Positions 55,151-64,000 of a stretch of 64,000 nucleotides of DNA are shown here, piece by piece; the first letter of the stretch is position 1, and the number at the start of each line of letters is the position of its first letter. The position numbers were made by a program, and so were the translations under genes. The notes under the pieces are model-generated. The model searched no databases and was not told where the DNA came from. It saw nothing but the letters and a program-made list of their open reading frames with translations. The stretch spans positions 62,001 through 126,000 of the forward strand of contig JAAVVG010000025.1 of NCBI GenBank assembly GCA_012976225.1. Reading direction: 5' to 3'. Source of the DNA: Golubevia sp. BC0850 (lineage: Eukaryota > Basidiomycota > Exobasidiomycetes > Golubeviales > Golubeviaceae).

Positions 55151-58100
55151 ATGCGTAAACAATTAGATCCACGAATTCCAACGTTGATCCGAAACAATGT
55201 TTCATTAAATCATCGATCTTTCTTCGTTTTAGTAGGAGATAAAGGTAGAGATCAAATTGTAAACCTTCATTTCCTACTTTCACAATCCAGAGTTGATTCA
55301 AGGCCATCAGTTTTATGGTGTTATAAGAAAGAACTAGGTTTCACGACTCATAGAAAGAAAAGAGAAGCAAAAATTAAAAGGGATATTAAAAGAGGTATAA
55401 GAGATAAGAATGATAGTCATGATCCTTTCGAGTTGTTCGTTGGTGTAACTGATATAAGATATTGTTATTACAAGGATACTGAAAAGGTGTTAGGTCAAAC
55501 TCATGGTATGTTGATCTTACAGGATTTCGAGGCTTTGACTCCTAATCTTTTGGCTAGAACTGTTGAAACTATTCAGGGAGGTGGGATCGTTGTTTTGTTA
55601 CTGGGGAATATGAGTAGTCTGAAACAACTTTATAGTTTGGGAATGGTTAGTAGATCTATCTTGACTCTTTTAGATGGTTCTATCATGATCTCTTATTTTG
55701 CTTGATCTCCTCTCCTAAACAGGACGTCCATCAAAAGTATCGATCCTCCTTCTCTCCAGATGATCCAGTCGCAAGATTCAATGAAAGGTTCTTACTCTCT
55801 TTATCCTCTTCACCTGATTGTCTAATCTTGGATGATGAACTCAACGTGTTACCTTTGTCAAGAGGTAAAGACATCAAACCATTGGAGGAAACCTTGGTTG
55901 AGGAACAGGCTGGAGATCAATCGGTTGCAAAGGGAAAGAAGAGAGAGAGGAAAGAAGAAGAATTGAAGGAATTGAAGAATGAGATTGGAACGACCAAGCT
56001 GATTGGCAAGGTCATCAAAGAGGCAAAGACCTTGGATCAGGTGAGTGATAGTTACAGAAAATGAGGGATGAGGTTGGAGGATCAAGGATAGAAGGATCTC
56101 AAGGCAGAAAAGGGAAGTAGCCATCAAGCCAGGAGCTAACTCAATTCCAACTTCTGTTTCCACTTCACAGGCACGAGCTGTCCTTTCGATTCTAGATGTC
56201 CTTTCTTCTTCCTCCCTGTCAACCACCATAGCCTTGACTGCCGCTCGAGGAAGAGGAAAGTCAGCTTCTTTAGGTCTCTCGATCGCCTCTGCAGTAGCCT
56301 ATGGCTATTCCAACATTTTCGTAACTTCCCCTTCTCCAGAGAATCTACGAACTCTATTCGAATTTCTATTCAAAGGATTAAACGCCTTGGGATACGACGA
56401 AGTTTCAGATTGGGATCTTCAAAGAGGAACTGGAGAATGGAAAGATTTAGTTCTAAGGGTTAACATTTTCAAAGATGGAAGAAGACAAACGATTCAATAC
56501 ATTCAACCATCAGATTCTCATGTTTTAGGTCAAGCTGAATTGTTAGTGGTTGATGAAGCTGCTGCAATCCCTTTGACTCTTGTTAAAAATCTTTTGGGAA
56601 ATTACACTACGATTTTAAGTTCTACTATCAATGGTTATGAAGGTACAGGTAGAAGTTTAAGTTTGAAATTGATTCAACAATTAAGAGAAGCTAGTGGGAA
56701 TATGATTCAGAATAGTATGATTAAGGATGAAAGTTTGAAATCTTCTAGTCGTAGTAAAAAAGGTGGTGCTTTTTCAAAAGCCATTGAAACTGGAAGAAAT
56801 ACTTCTACTTCTTCTGCTAGGAATCTCAAGGAATTGAGTTTGAATGAACCTATTAGATATTCAGCTGGGGACAATATTGAAGCTTGGTTACATCAATTGT
56901 TGTGTTTAGATGCTTCTTTAGTACCTCTATCTTCTTCTACCTTGTCAAAAGGTTGTCCTCATCCTTCAACATGCACTCTTTATCAAGTCAATAGAGATGC
57001 CCTGTTCTCATTTCATCCAGCTTCTGAAATCTTCCTTCAAAGAATGATGGCTCTCTACGTTTCTTCTCATTACAAGAATTCTCCAAACGATCTTCAACTA
57101 ATGTCAGATGCTCCTTCTCATAGGTTATTCGTTCTTCTACCACCTTTATCACCGGATTCAGATGAGCTACCTCAACCTCTAGCGGTCTTGCAGGTCTCTT
57201 TGGAAGGAAACATCTCAAGACAGGCCATCTTGAACTCCCTAAGTAGAGGGCAGAGAGATGCTGGAGATTTAATCCCTTGGACTCTCTCTCAACAATATCA
57301 AGATACAGATTTCGCTGGACTTTCTGGGGCTAGAATCGTTAGGATTGCAACTCATCCTGATTATGTGAATATGGGTTATGGAAATAGGTGTATCGAATCT
57401 TTAAGAGACTTCTACGAGGGAAACCTTTTGGATTTGAATGCTTTGAGTAAAAGAGTAGAGAGAGAAAATGCCAATGGTGGAGCTGGAGAAACTCTTCAAT
57501 CGATCGTAAAGAAGGGCAAAGCTAAAGCTGATGAAAACGAATTGATGGATGAAAGCATTTCTATCAGAGATGTTAAGAGAATGCCGGCTTTGTTACAGAG
57601 ATTATCAGAACTTCAACCTGAAAGTTTGGATTGGTTGGGTGTAAGTTATGGATTGACTCCTTCGCTATTCAAGTTTTGGAAAAAGTTGGGTTTTACTCCG
57701 CTCTACTTAAGACAGAGTGTCAATGATTTAACTGGAGAGTATACTGCCGTGCAGTTGAGAACTCTAAGGAACAAGGAAGCTCAAGATGACGATGAAGAAT
57801 TCGAACAGTCTGAATGGCTGGGAAGTTTCGCTCTTGATTTCAGAAGAAGGTTCAATCAGCTATTAAGTTACAAGTTCTCAGAGTTAAAAACTGTTAATGC
57901 CCTTAACATCTTGGAAGCAAGCAATACTGGAATCGAAAAGGCAGGGGGAGTTCAAGCGCCAGAAGATGATGTAGATGATGGAAATGGACCTATCAGCGCC
58001 AAAGAACTTCGAACTCTCCTAGGTCCATTCGATCTCAAGAGATTAGAAGCTTATTCAAACAACATGTTAGATCTCAACGTTATCTTAGATCTTCTACCAA

Positions 58101-58747
58101 CCCTATCCAATCTCTACTTCAACCGAAGAATTCTAGTCAACGAATCTTCAGATTCGACAGATTCCCAAGAAGCTTCAATTTTGACTCTCTCAGGCCTTCA
58201 AGCTGCTTTGTTACTCTCAATTGGTTCTCAACGTAAACCAGTTGAAGAAATCTCCTCTGAATTAGATCTACCAGTTCCACAAACTTTAGCACTTTTCGTA
58301 AAAGCGATTCGTAGAATCACTTTAGCTTTGAAATCCATTGAAAAAAATCAGGTTGCAAAAGATTTGAAATTGGATGGTAAAGCTAAGAATTCGGTTCAAA
58401 GAAAAAATGGTGAAGAAGGTGGATTTAAACCTATGGAGATTAGTGTGGAAGATGAATTGAGATTAGCTGGTCAAGAGGATTTGAAAGAAAGAAAAGAGAG
58501 AGAAATTGAAAATGAGAAAGACAACGGTTTGAAATTAAATCAAGATTTGAAACAATACTCTATTGATAATGATCCTGAGAGAGATTGGGCTGAAGCTGAA
58601 AATCAGATTAAGAGGATGAGTGGTGTTGAAGGGGCTAATACTACTATTAGTGTTAAGGGTTCTGGAGTTGGTAAGGCGACTAATTTGAAAGAGAAGAGGA
58701 AAGGAAAGGAGGAGAAAAATGGTGGGAATAAGAAGGCTAGGAGATAG
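55151..58747 (+). CDS. KRE33: RNA cytidine acetyltransferase Kre33/NAT10
   Basis: Exons are 55151-55645, 55723-56040 and 56171-58747, giving 1129 residues. The N-terminal module starts MRKQLDPRIPTLIRNNVSLN with FFVLVGDKGRDQIVNLH (TmcA N-domain). The helicase-like ATPase has TAARGRGKSASLGL (P-loop, near residue 300) and VVDEAAAIPL (Walker B). The GNAT acetyltransferase part has GARIVRIATHPDYVNMGYGN (near residue 660), followed by LDWLGVSYGLTPSLFKFWKK and the tRNA-binding C-domain (DLKRLEAYSNNMLDLNVILD). The tail is Lys-rich and nucleolar-signal-like. Kre33 makes N4-acetylcytidine in 18S rRNA and some tRNAs using acetyl-CoA and ATP, and is needed for small-subunit assembly in the nucleolus. The first donor is GTTAGT; the others are GTGAGT. 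Confidence 0.96.
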
Positions 58748-59559
58748 ATCTGTGAACCCCGAGTCGTCGTTTCCTTTCACCTTTTCGCTTTGCCCCCACA
58801 TTCAATCTGCATTCCTCTCATTGTCTAGTCTGTTTTTGTTCTGCTGTTGACTTCGCTTTGTTTTATCTGTTGTTACTTGTTAATTTTCAATCTTAGATTT
58901 CGTTTGCATTCATCTCGTTTGACCAGACTGAAACGCTTCGAAAGAAAAATGGTCGAATGAGATTGCGTTACGATGTCGTGAATGGGAAGGCTTCAAAAGG
59001 CATTTACAGATTGAAAGATGAATCAAAGAGAAGGGGATCGGAGCACAGAACACCAGAAAGGGGGGGGAGCAGAAGCGAAAACTTGACGATACAACAGGAC
59101 AGAGAATGAGAACGATGAGGACCTTTTTTGTGGTTGAGAGGCTTTTGATTCCGAATGGCGACCTTGGGGAGAAGATGAATATTGAGGAAGAAAGAAAAAG
59201 GAGAATGAAGGCCCTTAAATGAATTGCTGGAAATTGAAGACCGAGAATATCTACATCTCAGAAATCTGCTCTAGAAGTTGCGAGTTGGAGATCTGAGGAG
59301 TTTCATGAAGCTTTGAAGAGAGACACCTGCTTCAGGCCCCCACTGGAGTGAGGAAGAAAAGAACAAGAGAGTGACACGGTAGGTCAGATTGCAGTCAACT
59401 AATTTGGAGCATTTGTCTGATTAACTCGCCTCTCCAGAAGAGATCTCTAAAAGACAGTCACCGAACTCTTCTGTACCAGAAACCGAAGACCAATTGTCAT
59501 CTGAACGGAGAGGAAAATCGAAGAAAAGCATGATCAGTACATCGAGATCAATTGAAAAT
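58748..59559. other. intergenic between convergent KRE33 and BTB genes
   Basis: No supported gene; the region is purine-rich on the plus strand toward 59,200. Confidence 0.5.
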
Positions 59560-62460
59560 TTACATCCAATTGCCCGTCGAATCCAAGAATAACTCACAAA
59601 CCCAACCTCTAACTCCCAGTTGAACATCCTTATAAAGCCCAGTAGCCAACAAAGTAGGAAATGCATTTCTAGGATTCAAGTTCTTTAGCAGGTGCTTTTT
59701 TGCCAGCTCCGCTAAGTCGGTTTGCCCGTAACGATGACTCAATTTGTAAACCGCTAATGAGAAAGCTTCAGATTCGAATGCAATTGGATGAGAATAAGGA
59801 TCTTGATTCACATTAGAGGTGGGTTGAATAGATGACTGTTCTTGAGGAGTTGGAGAATTCAAACTTGTAGGAGAAGATAATGAGTTGGGTTTATTCTGAG
59901 AATCAGTTGAAGAAGTTCCATTCCCATTTCCAGTAAGACTAGTTCTCGAAGTCAAAGATCTTTGAGAAGTTCTTCTATCCAAACCGAAGTCTCTAGGATG
60001 TTGTCTTTGATCTTCATTCCCTCCAGCTTCATTCGTGTTCAATTCAGATGCATCCCCACTTTCTTCCAATTCTTCCAAAGTTTTCCATTCCCAACAGATA
60101 TGAGCCTTTCCTTCCATTTCATCTAAACCAAACTCCATTCCAGAACTCTTAACATCTTCCAATTTTTCGAATGAAATCTCATTTAAGTATAGGTATCTGA
60201 GTAACCAGTAAACAGTGACGAGATCTGCATCACCAATCCTTAGGGTCTTGACCCTTCTATTTCTACCTGTACCATTGTCTCTAAAAGTGTTAGCTTGATG
60301 CACTTCCCCTCTTCCCTCTTGAGGTTGTTCTTGGCTTGGTTGATACTGATATCCTTGGTTACTCTCAAATTCTTGACTTTCATAAGTATTCCATGTTGGA
60401 AGATGTTCATTAACCTCTCTTCCGTCCAACTCTTCTTCTCTGGCTTCAATAAATTCAGAGTCCAGCATGGTCTTGAAATAATCAGACCTGGCTTTTAGTA
60501 CCGAAGAATGAGCCCAAAGAATTCTGTGTCTGTAGACTTCATTTGGTCTTCCTTCTTCATCTCCATGAACTTGAGGATTGAACCAAGTCGGTAAAGAAGA
60601 TCCAATCGGAAAAGATTGGACTTCATAAGCGATGACTTCACTTCCAGTTGAGACTTCTGAAGGTCTTACAATGCCTCTTTCTCTGACTAAAATTCTAACA
60701 TCTGCAGTGGCCTTACAATCCAATAAGCCATTCAAAGAAGAAATCATAGAACTCGGAACTTGTTTACTTTCAGGTAAATGGAATGGGAAAGATATCTTTT
60801 TTGGATCAAAGAAAGGAATCATAGGTTGAGTCTGATTGGGATGATGACTTTGAGTCGAATCATTAAGTTGCTGTCTCGACAGTTCCGAATAAGCAGAGTT
60901 CACCATTTCTCCAACCATTCCATTTCCAGAAGCTAATTGAATGACCAAAACTACTGAATCTCGTTTCTGAACTGTCTCGTGAGTGAGTAGATTTGAAAGG
61001 GTAGGTAAATCATGATGCTCAAAGAAATCATGTTCTTTAGAGAAACTGAAGGTAGTGAAACGTTGATAGATCCATTCATCAGAAGTTGAATTTGAAGAAC
61101 TAGTCGAAGTTGAAGGTTGATCAGCTTTCAACCCAATCATAATGTGAGTTAAAGAAGTGTTTTGAGCATTGATAGTAGAGACTTGTGAGTTGATGGAAGA
61201 AAGTAAAGATGTTAAATAGACTGATAGAACTGTAGTTCCTTTCGCAGTCTTTTCATCTTTGACTTGATCGTTTTCTGAGGTTTCTCCGTCCGTGTTCTCA
61301 CTTTGATGCTCCTCAACCTGACTCTCATTCTCTTCATTAATCGAATCTTTCGCTTGTTCTTCTACTCCTTCATCAGCTCTATGAGTTCTAACCAATTCAA
61401 CTTTCCAACTCCCACCACCAAAGACCGGCTGTCTTGTCCAAATTTCACTTTTCCCAGCTCCAGCTGAAACACTTCTACCACCTTCACTTGGCATCGGACT
61501 TAATTCAACTTCGTCTCTGAGTAGACTCAAATCTGAAATCAGCCAGTTGAAAGACAGAAGAGTGTTTTCTTCAAAGGGAGAAGTTGAGAAAGGAGAAGGT
61601 GAAAAGCCATTTGGATCATTAGACATGAGGGTTTGATTGGCTGATCCAAGACTTCCATTTCTGAGCGGGTAGGTTTGTGAATTGAGATTCCAAGGAGTTG
61701 AAAAAGAACTTTGAGGTCCAAATGATTGACCGAGACTTGACGTGCCTTGGGTTGGATAAGGTCCGTGGAGAGAGCTGGCGTCTTGCTGCCAACCACTACC
61801 AGTATTTGCACTCATTTGATTGACTTGAGAAGGATTACTACTGAAAGCACTTGGACCTAAGCCTCTACCAGTAGGGCTCGCATGAGCAGGTCTCACCCCT
61901 CTAGAGCCAGTATTAGTAGCCGACGAAGATTGACCTGCTTGACCTTGAAACTGATTTGAATAATGAGGTACATAAAGCTGAGGTTGCTCATTAGATAGAT
62001 TAGTAGATGAAGATGCTCTTGATGAGCTTTGACCATTCGTTGCCCCTGAACTTCGTGGCGGGGCTGAAGGTTGAGCTCTGCCGCCTGCTCTCATGGAAGG
62101 AGGTAGATAACTTGTGTATAAAGAGCCCTGAGCGGAAGTTGAAGGTTGAGTAGCTAAAGCAGAAGCAGTTGAACCGGATGGAAACCTATTGTGAAGAGAG
62201 AGAGAAGTATGAGGTCTTCTTGGAGACGAACTATTAGAGGTAGAGTGAGATGCGGAAGAGGTGGATCCGGTTGAAGAGCTGTTACTGATAGGTTGAGGAA
62301 TTCTTGGAGTTGGAGTTGAAGATCCAGAAGAACTTGAGACATGAGCAGTCGTTTGAGTTGCAGCCAGAGGAGGAATGTTAGAGGCAGCTTCCACTCCTGG
62401 TCGAGTAGCTGTAGCTGTCGCTGGAGTTGAAAGTGGTACGTTGCCTCCATTGGGATTCAT
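59560..62460 (-). CDS. BTB/POZ domain protein
   Basis: Single-exon frame of 966 residues from ATG 62,460 (an upstream ATG at 62,553 is possible but would overlap the TMEM70-like coding start). The first 280 residues are Ser/Thr/Asn-rich. A MATH-like part follows (SFNWLISDLSLLRDEVEL, then GSWKVELVRT). Then a BTB fold: DVRILVRERG, HRILWAHSSVLKARSDYFKT, MLDSEFIEARE, and after an insert TVYWLLRYLYLNEISF; the C-terminal helices are LAVYKLSHRYGQTDLAELAK and FPTLLATGLYKDVQLG. MATH-BTB proteins are substrate adaptors for Cul3 ubiquitin ligases. The BTB is split by a long disordered insert, as in many basidiomycete relatives. The substrate is unknown. Confidence 0.8.
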   Translation of the reverse strand: MNPNGGNVPLSTPATATATRPGVEAASNIPPLAATQTTAHVSSSSGSSTPTPRIPQPISNSSSTGSTSSASHSTSNSSSPRRPHTSLSLHNRFPSGSTASALATQPSTSAQGSLYTSYLPPSMRAGGRAQPSAPPRSSGATNGQSSSRASSSTNLSNEQPQLYVPHYSNQFQGQAGQSSSATNTGSRGVRPAHASPTGRGLGPSAFSSNPSQVNQMSANTGSGWQQDASSLHGPYPTQGTSSLGQSFGPQSSFSTPWNLNSQTYPLRNGSLGSANQTLMSNDPNGFSPSPFSTSPFEENTLLSFNWLISDLSLLRDEVELSPMPSEGGRSVSAGAGKSEIWTRQPVFGGGSWKVELVRTHRADEGVEEQAKDSINEENESQVEEHQSENTDGETSENDQVKDEKTAKGTTVLSVYLTSLLSSINSQVSTINAQNTSLTHIMIGLKADQPSTSTSSSNSTSDEWIYQRFTTFSFSKEHDFFEHHDLPTLSNLLTHETVQKRDSVVLVIQLASGNGMVGEMVNSAYSELSRQQLNDSTQSHHPNQTQPMIPFFDPKKISFPFHLPESKQVPSSMISSLNGLLDCKATADVRILVRERGIVRPSEVSTGSEVIAYEVQSFPIGSSLPTWFNPQVHGDEEGRPNEVYRHRILWAHSSVLKARSDYFKTMLDSEFIEAREEELDGREVNEHLPTWNTYESQEFESNQGYQYQPSQEQPQEGRGEVHQANTFRDNGTGRNRRVKTLRIGDADLVTVYWLLRYLYLNEISFEKLEDVKSSGMEFGLDEMEGKAHICWEWKTLEELEESGDASELNTNEAGGNEDQRQHPRDFGLDRRTSQRSLTSRTSLTGNGNGTSSTDSQNKPNSLSSPTSLNSPTPQEQSSIQPTSNVNQDPYSHPIAFESEAFSLAVYKLSHRYGQTDLAELAKKHLLKNLNPRNAFPTLLATGLYKDVQLGVRGWVCELFLDSTGNWM

Positions 62461-62579
62461 CTTTCGGGGATCTTTCAGAGATGAGATGCTGTTGCTGGTG
62501 GTGTTGGAGAGAAGGAGCCAAAGCGCGATTACAATCTTCAAGCTGCCCTCCAATCTCCAATTTAATCCAATTCATCAAG
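62461..62579. promoter_or_regulatory. 119-base divergent promoter, BTB / TMEM70-like
   Basis: Only 119 bases separate the two inferred ATGs, so the genes must share a bidirectional promoter or their 5' UTRs overlap. Confidence 0.5.
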
Positions 62580-63635
62580 ATGAGCTTCCAGCCAATGATT
62601 TCGATTTGCAAATCAAATCCAAACTGTTTTCTGAATTCAACGAGGAATTTAGCAAGGCAGCGAAGTTCAATCTTAACCATCAGCAGCAGCAGCTTGACCC
62701 AAATCAGATTTCACTCAAACTTACCATCCATCAAATCCAAATCAACTTCTTCCAATCCTCAGTCGACGAAAATTAATTCCACCAAATCAGTCTCATCAAC
62801 CTCAAGATCCGAACTTCGACCTTTCCACTCTTCATCCTCTAGACTCAATGCCAACCCAACTTCTTCCACCTCCTCCGCTTCTCCTTCACTTCCCCTCTAC
62901 CAAGGACCTCTGTCCTCAGTTTTCAGACGTTTAAAACTCTTCTCACTTTCATCCTTCGGTTTAGCAACAGCTTTAACTCCTGTGATTCTATTCGCTCCTG
63001 CAGATCTAAACACAGCAGGTAGGATAGCCTTAGTGATAACTGCATTGGCAACTTCAGGTTCTTCAACTGCTTTAATAGGTTGGATCTCTGGTACTTATGT
63101 CAGTGAAATGAGGTTAAGGAAATCCTACTCAGGTGAGAATTCAAATGCACCGATACAAGAGTTAGGAGATGGAAAGCCAAAGGAAAATAAGTTGAAAAAG
63201 TCAGTTTTAGAAGATGAGGTTTCGAAAAAGGCAGAGAAGGATGCAAAAGATCAAGTGATATTAGAAACTCTTCAATTGAATTGGTTGTTGGTACCTATGA
63301 TCACAAGCATCTATAAAGCTGACTTTTTGAGAGGTACTGAAAGACCTTTTACTAGTTGGGAATTAACTAAAACTCCTCCTCTTAAAGACCTTTCCTCTGA
63401 AGACCTTTCTTCTGATCAAAAGGACATTGTCGAGATCTTAATAGCTGAAACTAGACATGCTAAATCAGGGGCTTTGAAAGGAAGGTATTTGGCTAGATAT
63501 TCTAAAGGTGCTAAATCTAAGGGAAAAGATGGAGAATGGAAATCTGAGGGAGTTTGTTTGGAAGAAGGGAAAGTTCAGAGATATTTTAATGTTCATGAAG
63601 AATTGTTGGGTGAGGAATGGAAGGTTTTGGGATGA
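62580..63635 (+). CDS. TMEM70-like mitochondrial inner-membrane protein
   Basis: Single-exon frame of 351 residues starting at ATG 62,580. The N-terminus is rich in Ser, Arg and Asn and lacks acids (for example LNSTRNLARQRSSILTISSS), a likely mitochondrial targeting sequence. LPLYQGPLSSVFRRLKLFSL precedes two membrane helices (FGLATALTPVILFAPADL and ALVITALATSGSSTALIGWI), the hairpin typical of the TMEM70/TMEM186/TMEM223 group. Downstream are a charged loop and a soluble domain ending EELLGEEWKVLG. TMEM70-type proteins help assemble respiratory complexes (ATP synthase or complex I). The family match is by architecture and the GYSG-like hairpin context, so the subgroup is uncertain. Confidence 0.65.
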   Translation: MSFQPMISICKSNPNCFLNSTRNLARQRSSILTISSSSLTQIRFHSNLPSIKSKSTSSNPQSTKINSTKSVSSTSRSELRPFHSSSSRLNANPTSSTSSASPSLPLYQGPLSSVFRRLKLFSLSSFGLATALTPVILFAPADLNTAGRIALVITALATSGSSTALIGWISGTYVSEMRLRKSYSGENSNAPIQELGDGKPKENKLKKSVLEDEVSKKAEKDAKDQVILETLQLNWLLVPMITSIYKADFLRGTERPFTSWELTKTPPLKDLSSEDLSSDQKDIVEILIAETRHAKSGALKGRYLARYSKGAKSKGKDGEWKSEGVCLEEGKVQRYFNVHEELLGEEWKVLG

Positions 63636-64000
63636 AGAGTGGGAGGGAGAAGGGAAAGTCAGTTCAAACAAAAATCGTCGAAGGGTCTTGCGAAAGATTC
63701 TCGGGTCAGTGTCATGCATTATCAATAGAAACTCATTCATTACTGCTTCAAGAATGCTTTTCGAAAGTAGGATTGATGAAGAATTCCCGTGATGGTTTAT
63801 GAAGATTCGAGGACTGACGGCTGTTCATGGTACTCAATTCTGGATCCTCTTGAGCTCGCCTTGGGAAATCCATTTGATTTGTTGAGTTCTGATCTTTCTT
63901 GATCTGTCATATCTAATTTTTCGGTTTCAGAATTCTCACCTTGATCTCCCACAATCCTATTGAAACCGACGAACAAAGGATTTGTCTCTCAATTCTTCCA
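63636..64000. other. 3' flank, no gene seen
   Basis: Sequence after the TMEM70-like gene to the window end. Short open frames have no motif; a gene could begin just beyond the edge. Confidence 0.45.

Overview
This is a gene-dense stretch of a basidiomycete nuclear genome. It carries short spliceosomal introns with mostly GTGAGT/GTAAGT donors and CTGAC/CTAAC-like branch sites, an intron-containing tRNA gene, and conserved fungal genes: COP9 subunit CSN4, Mcm1-type MADS factor, Prp18, Mdm34, Kre33/NAT10, Jen1, Ssu1, hexokinase. The short GTGAGT introns, the small secreted proteins and the decaying F-box family suggest, but do not prove, Pucciniomycotina. I see no transposon, virus-like element or CRISPR array.

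Layout. 0-4 kb: the 3' end of CSN4, two poorly resolved acidic/Cys-containing pieces and a small secreted Cys protein. 4-7 kb: an F-box relic and the first copy (A) of a new small secreted protein family. 7-19 kb: Ssu1-like transporter, two F-box/LRR-like loci (one clearly broken), hexokinase, and a nine-exon orphan seven-transmembrane protein. 19-33 kb: PRXL2-type peroxiredoxin-like gene (with a frame problem), RhoGAP protein, tRNA-Thr(CGT), MCM1, JEN1. 34-40 kb: PRP18 and MDM34, divergent. 41-46 kb: inverted F-box pseudogenes followed by secreted-family copies B and C in tandem. 46-53 kb: acyl-CoA dehydrogenase, a zinc-ribbon (Rpr2/Snm1-like) protein and a two-RRM protein. 53-64 kb: an unrecognised broken-looking gene, KRE33, a BTB-domain protein, and a TMEM70-like mitochondrial membrane protein.

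Most interesting: (1) in the acyl-CoA dehydrogenase gene the conserved Met-Gln-x-x-Gly-Ala segment can only be restored at full length if a 1-nt exon and a 2-nt exon, each framed by AG and a perfect GTGAGT, are spliced in succession; (2) three paralogous secreted precursors share Lys-Arg (Kex2-type) sites, glycine-rich hydrophobic segments and a nearly invariant 13-residue C-terminal peptide ending LLKLLGF, together with conserved promoter/5' leader blocks; (3) decaying F-box loci lie beside these secreted-peptide genes at both places. Gene functions are otherwise mostly unrelated housekeeping roles; no operon-like or biosynthetic cluster logic is evident. Exon boundaries were derived by hand from splice motifs, reading-frame continuity and family knowledge; no search was run.
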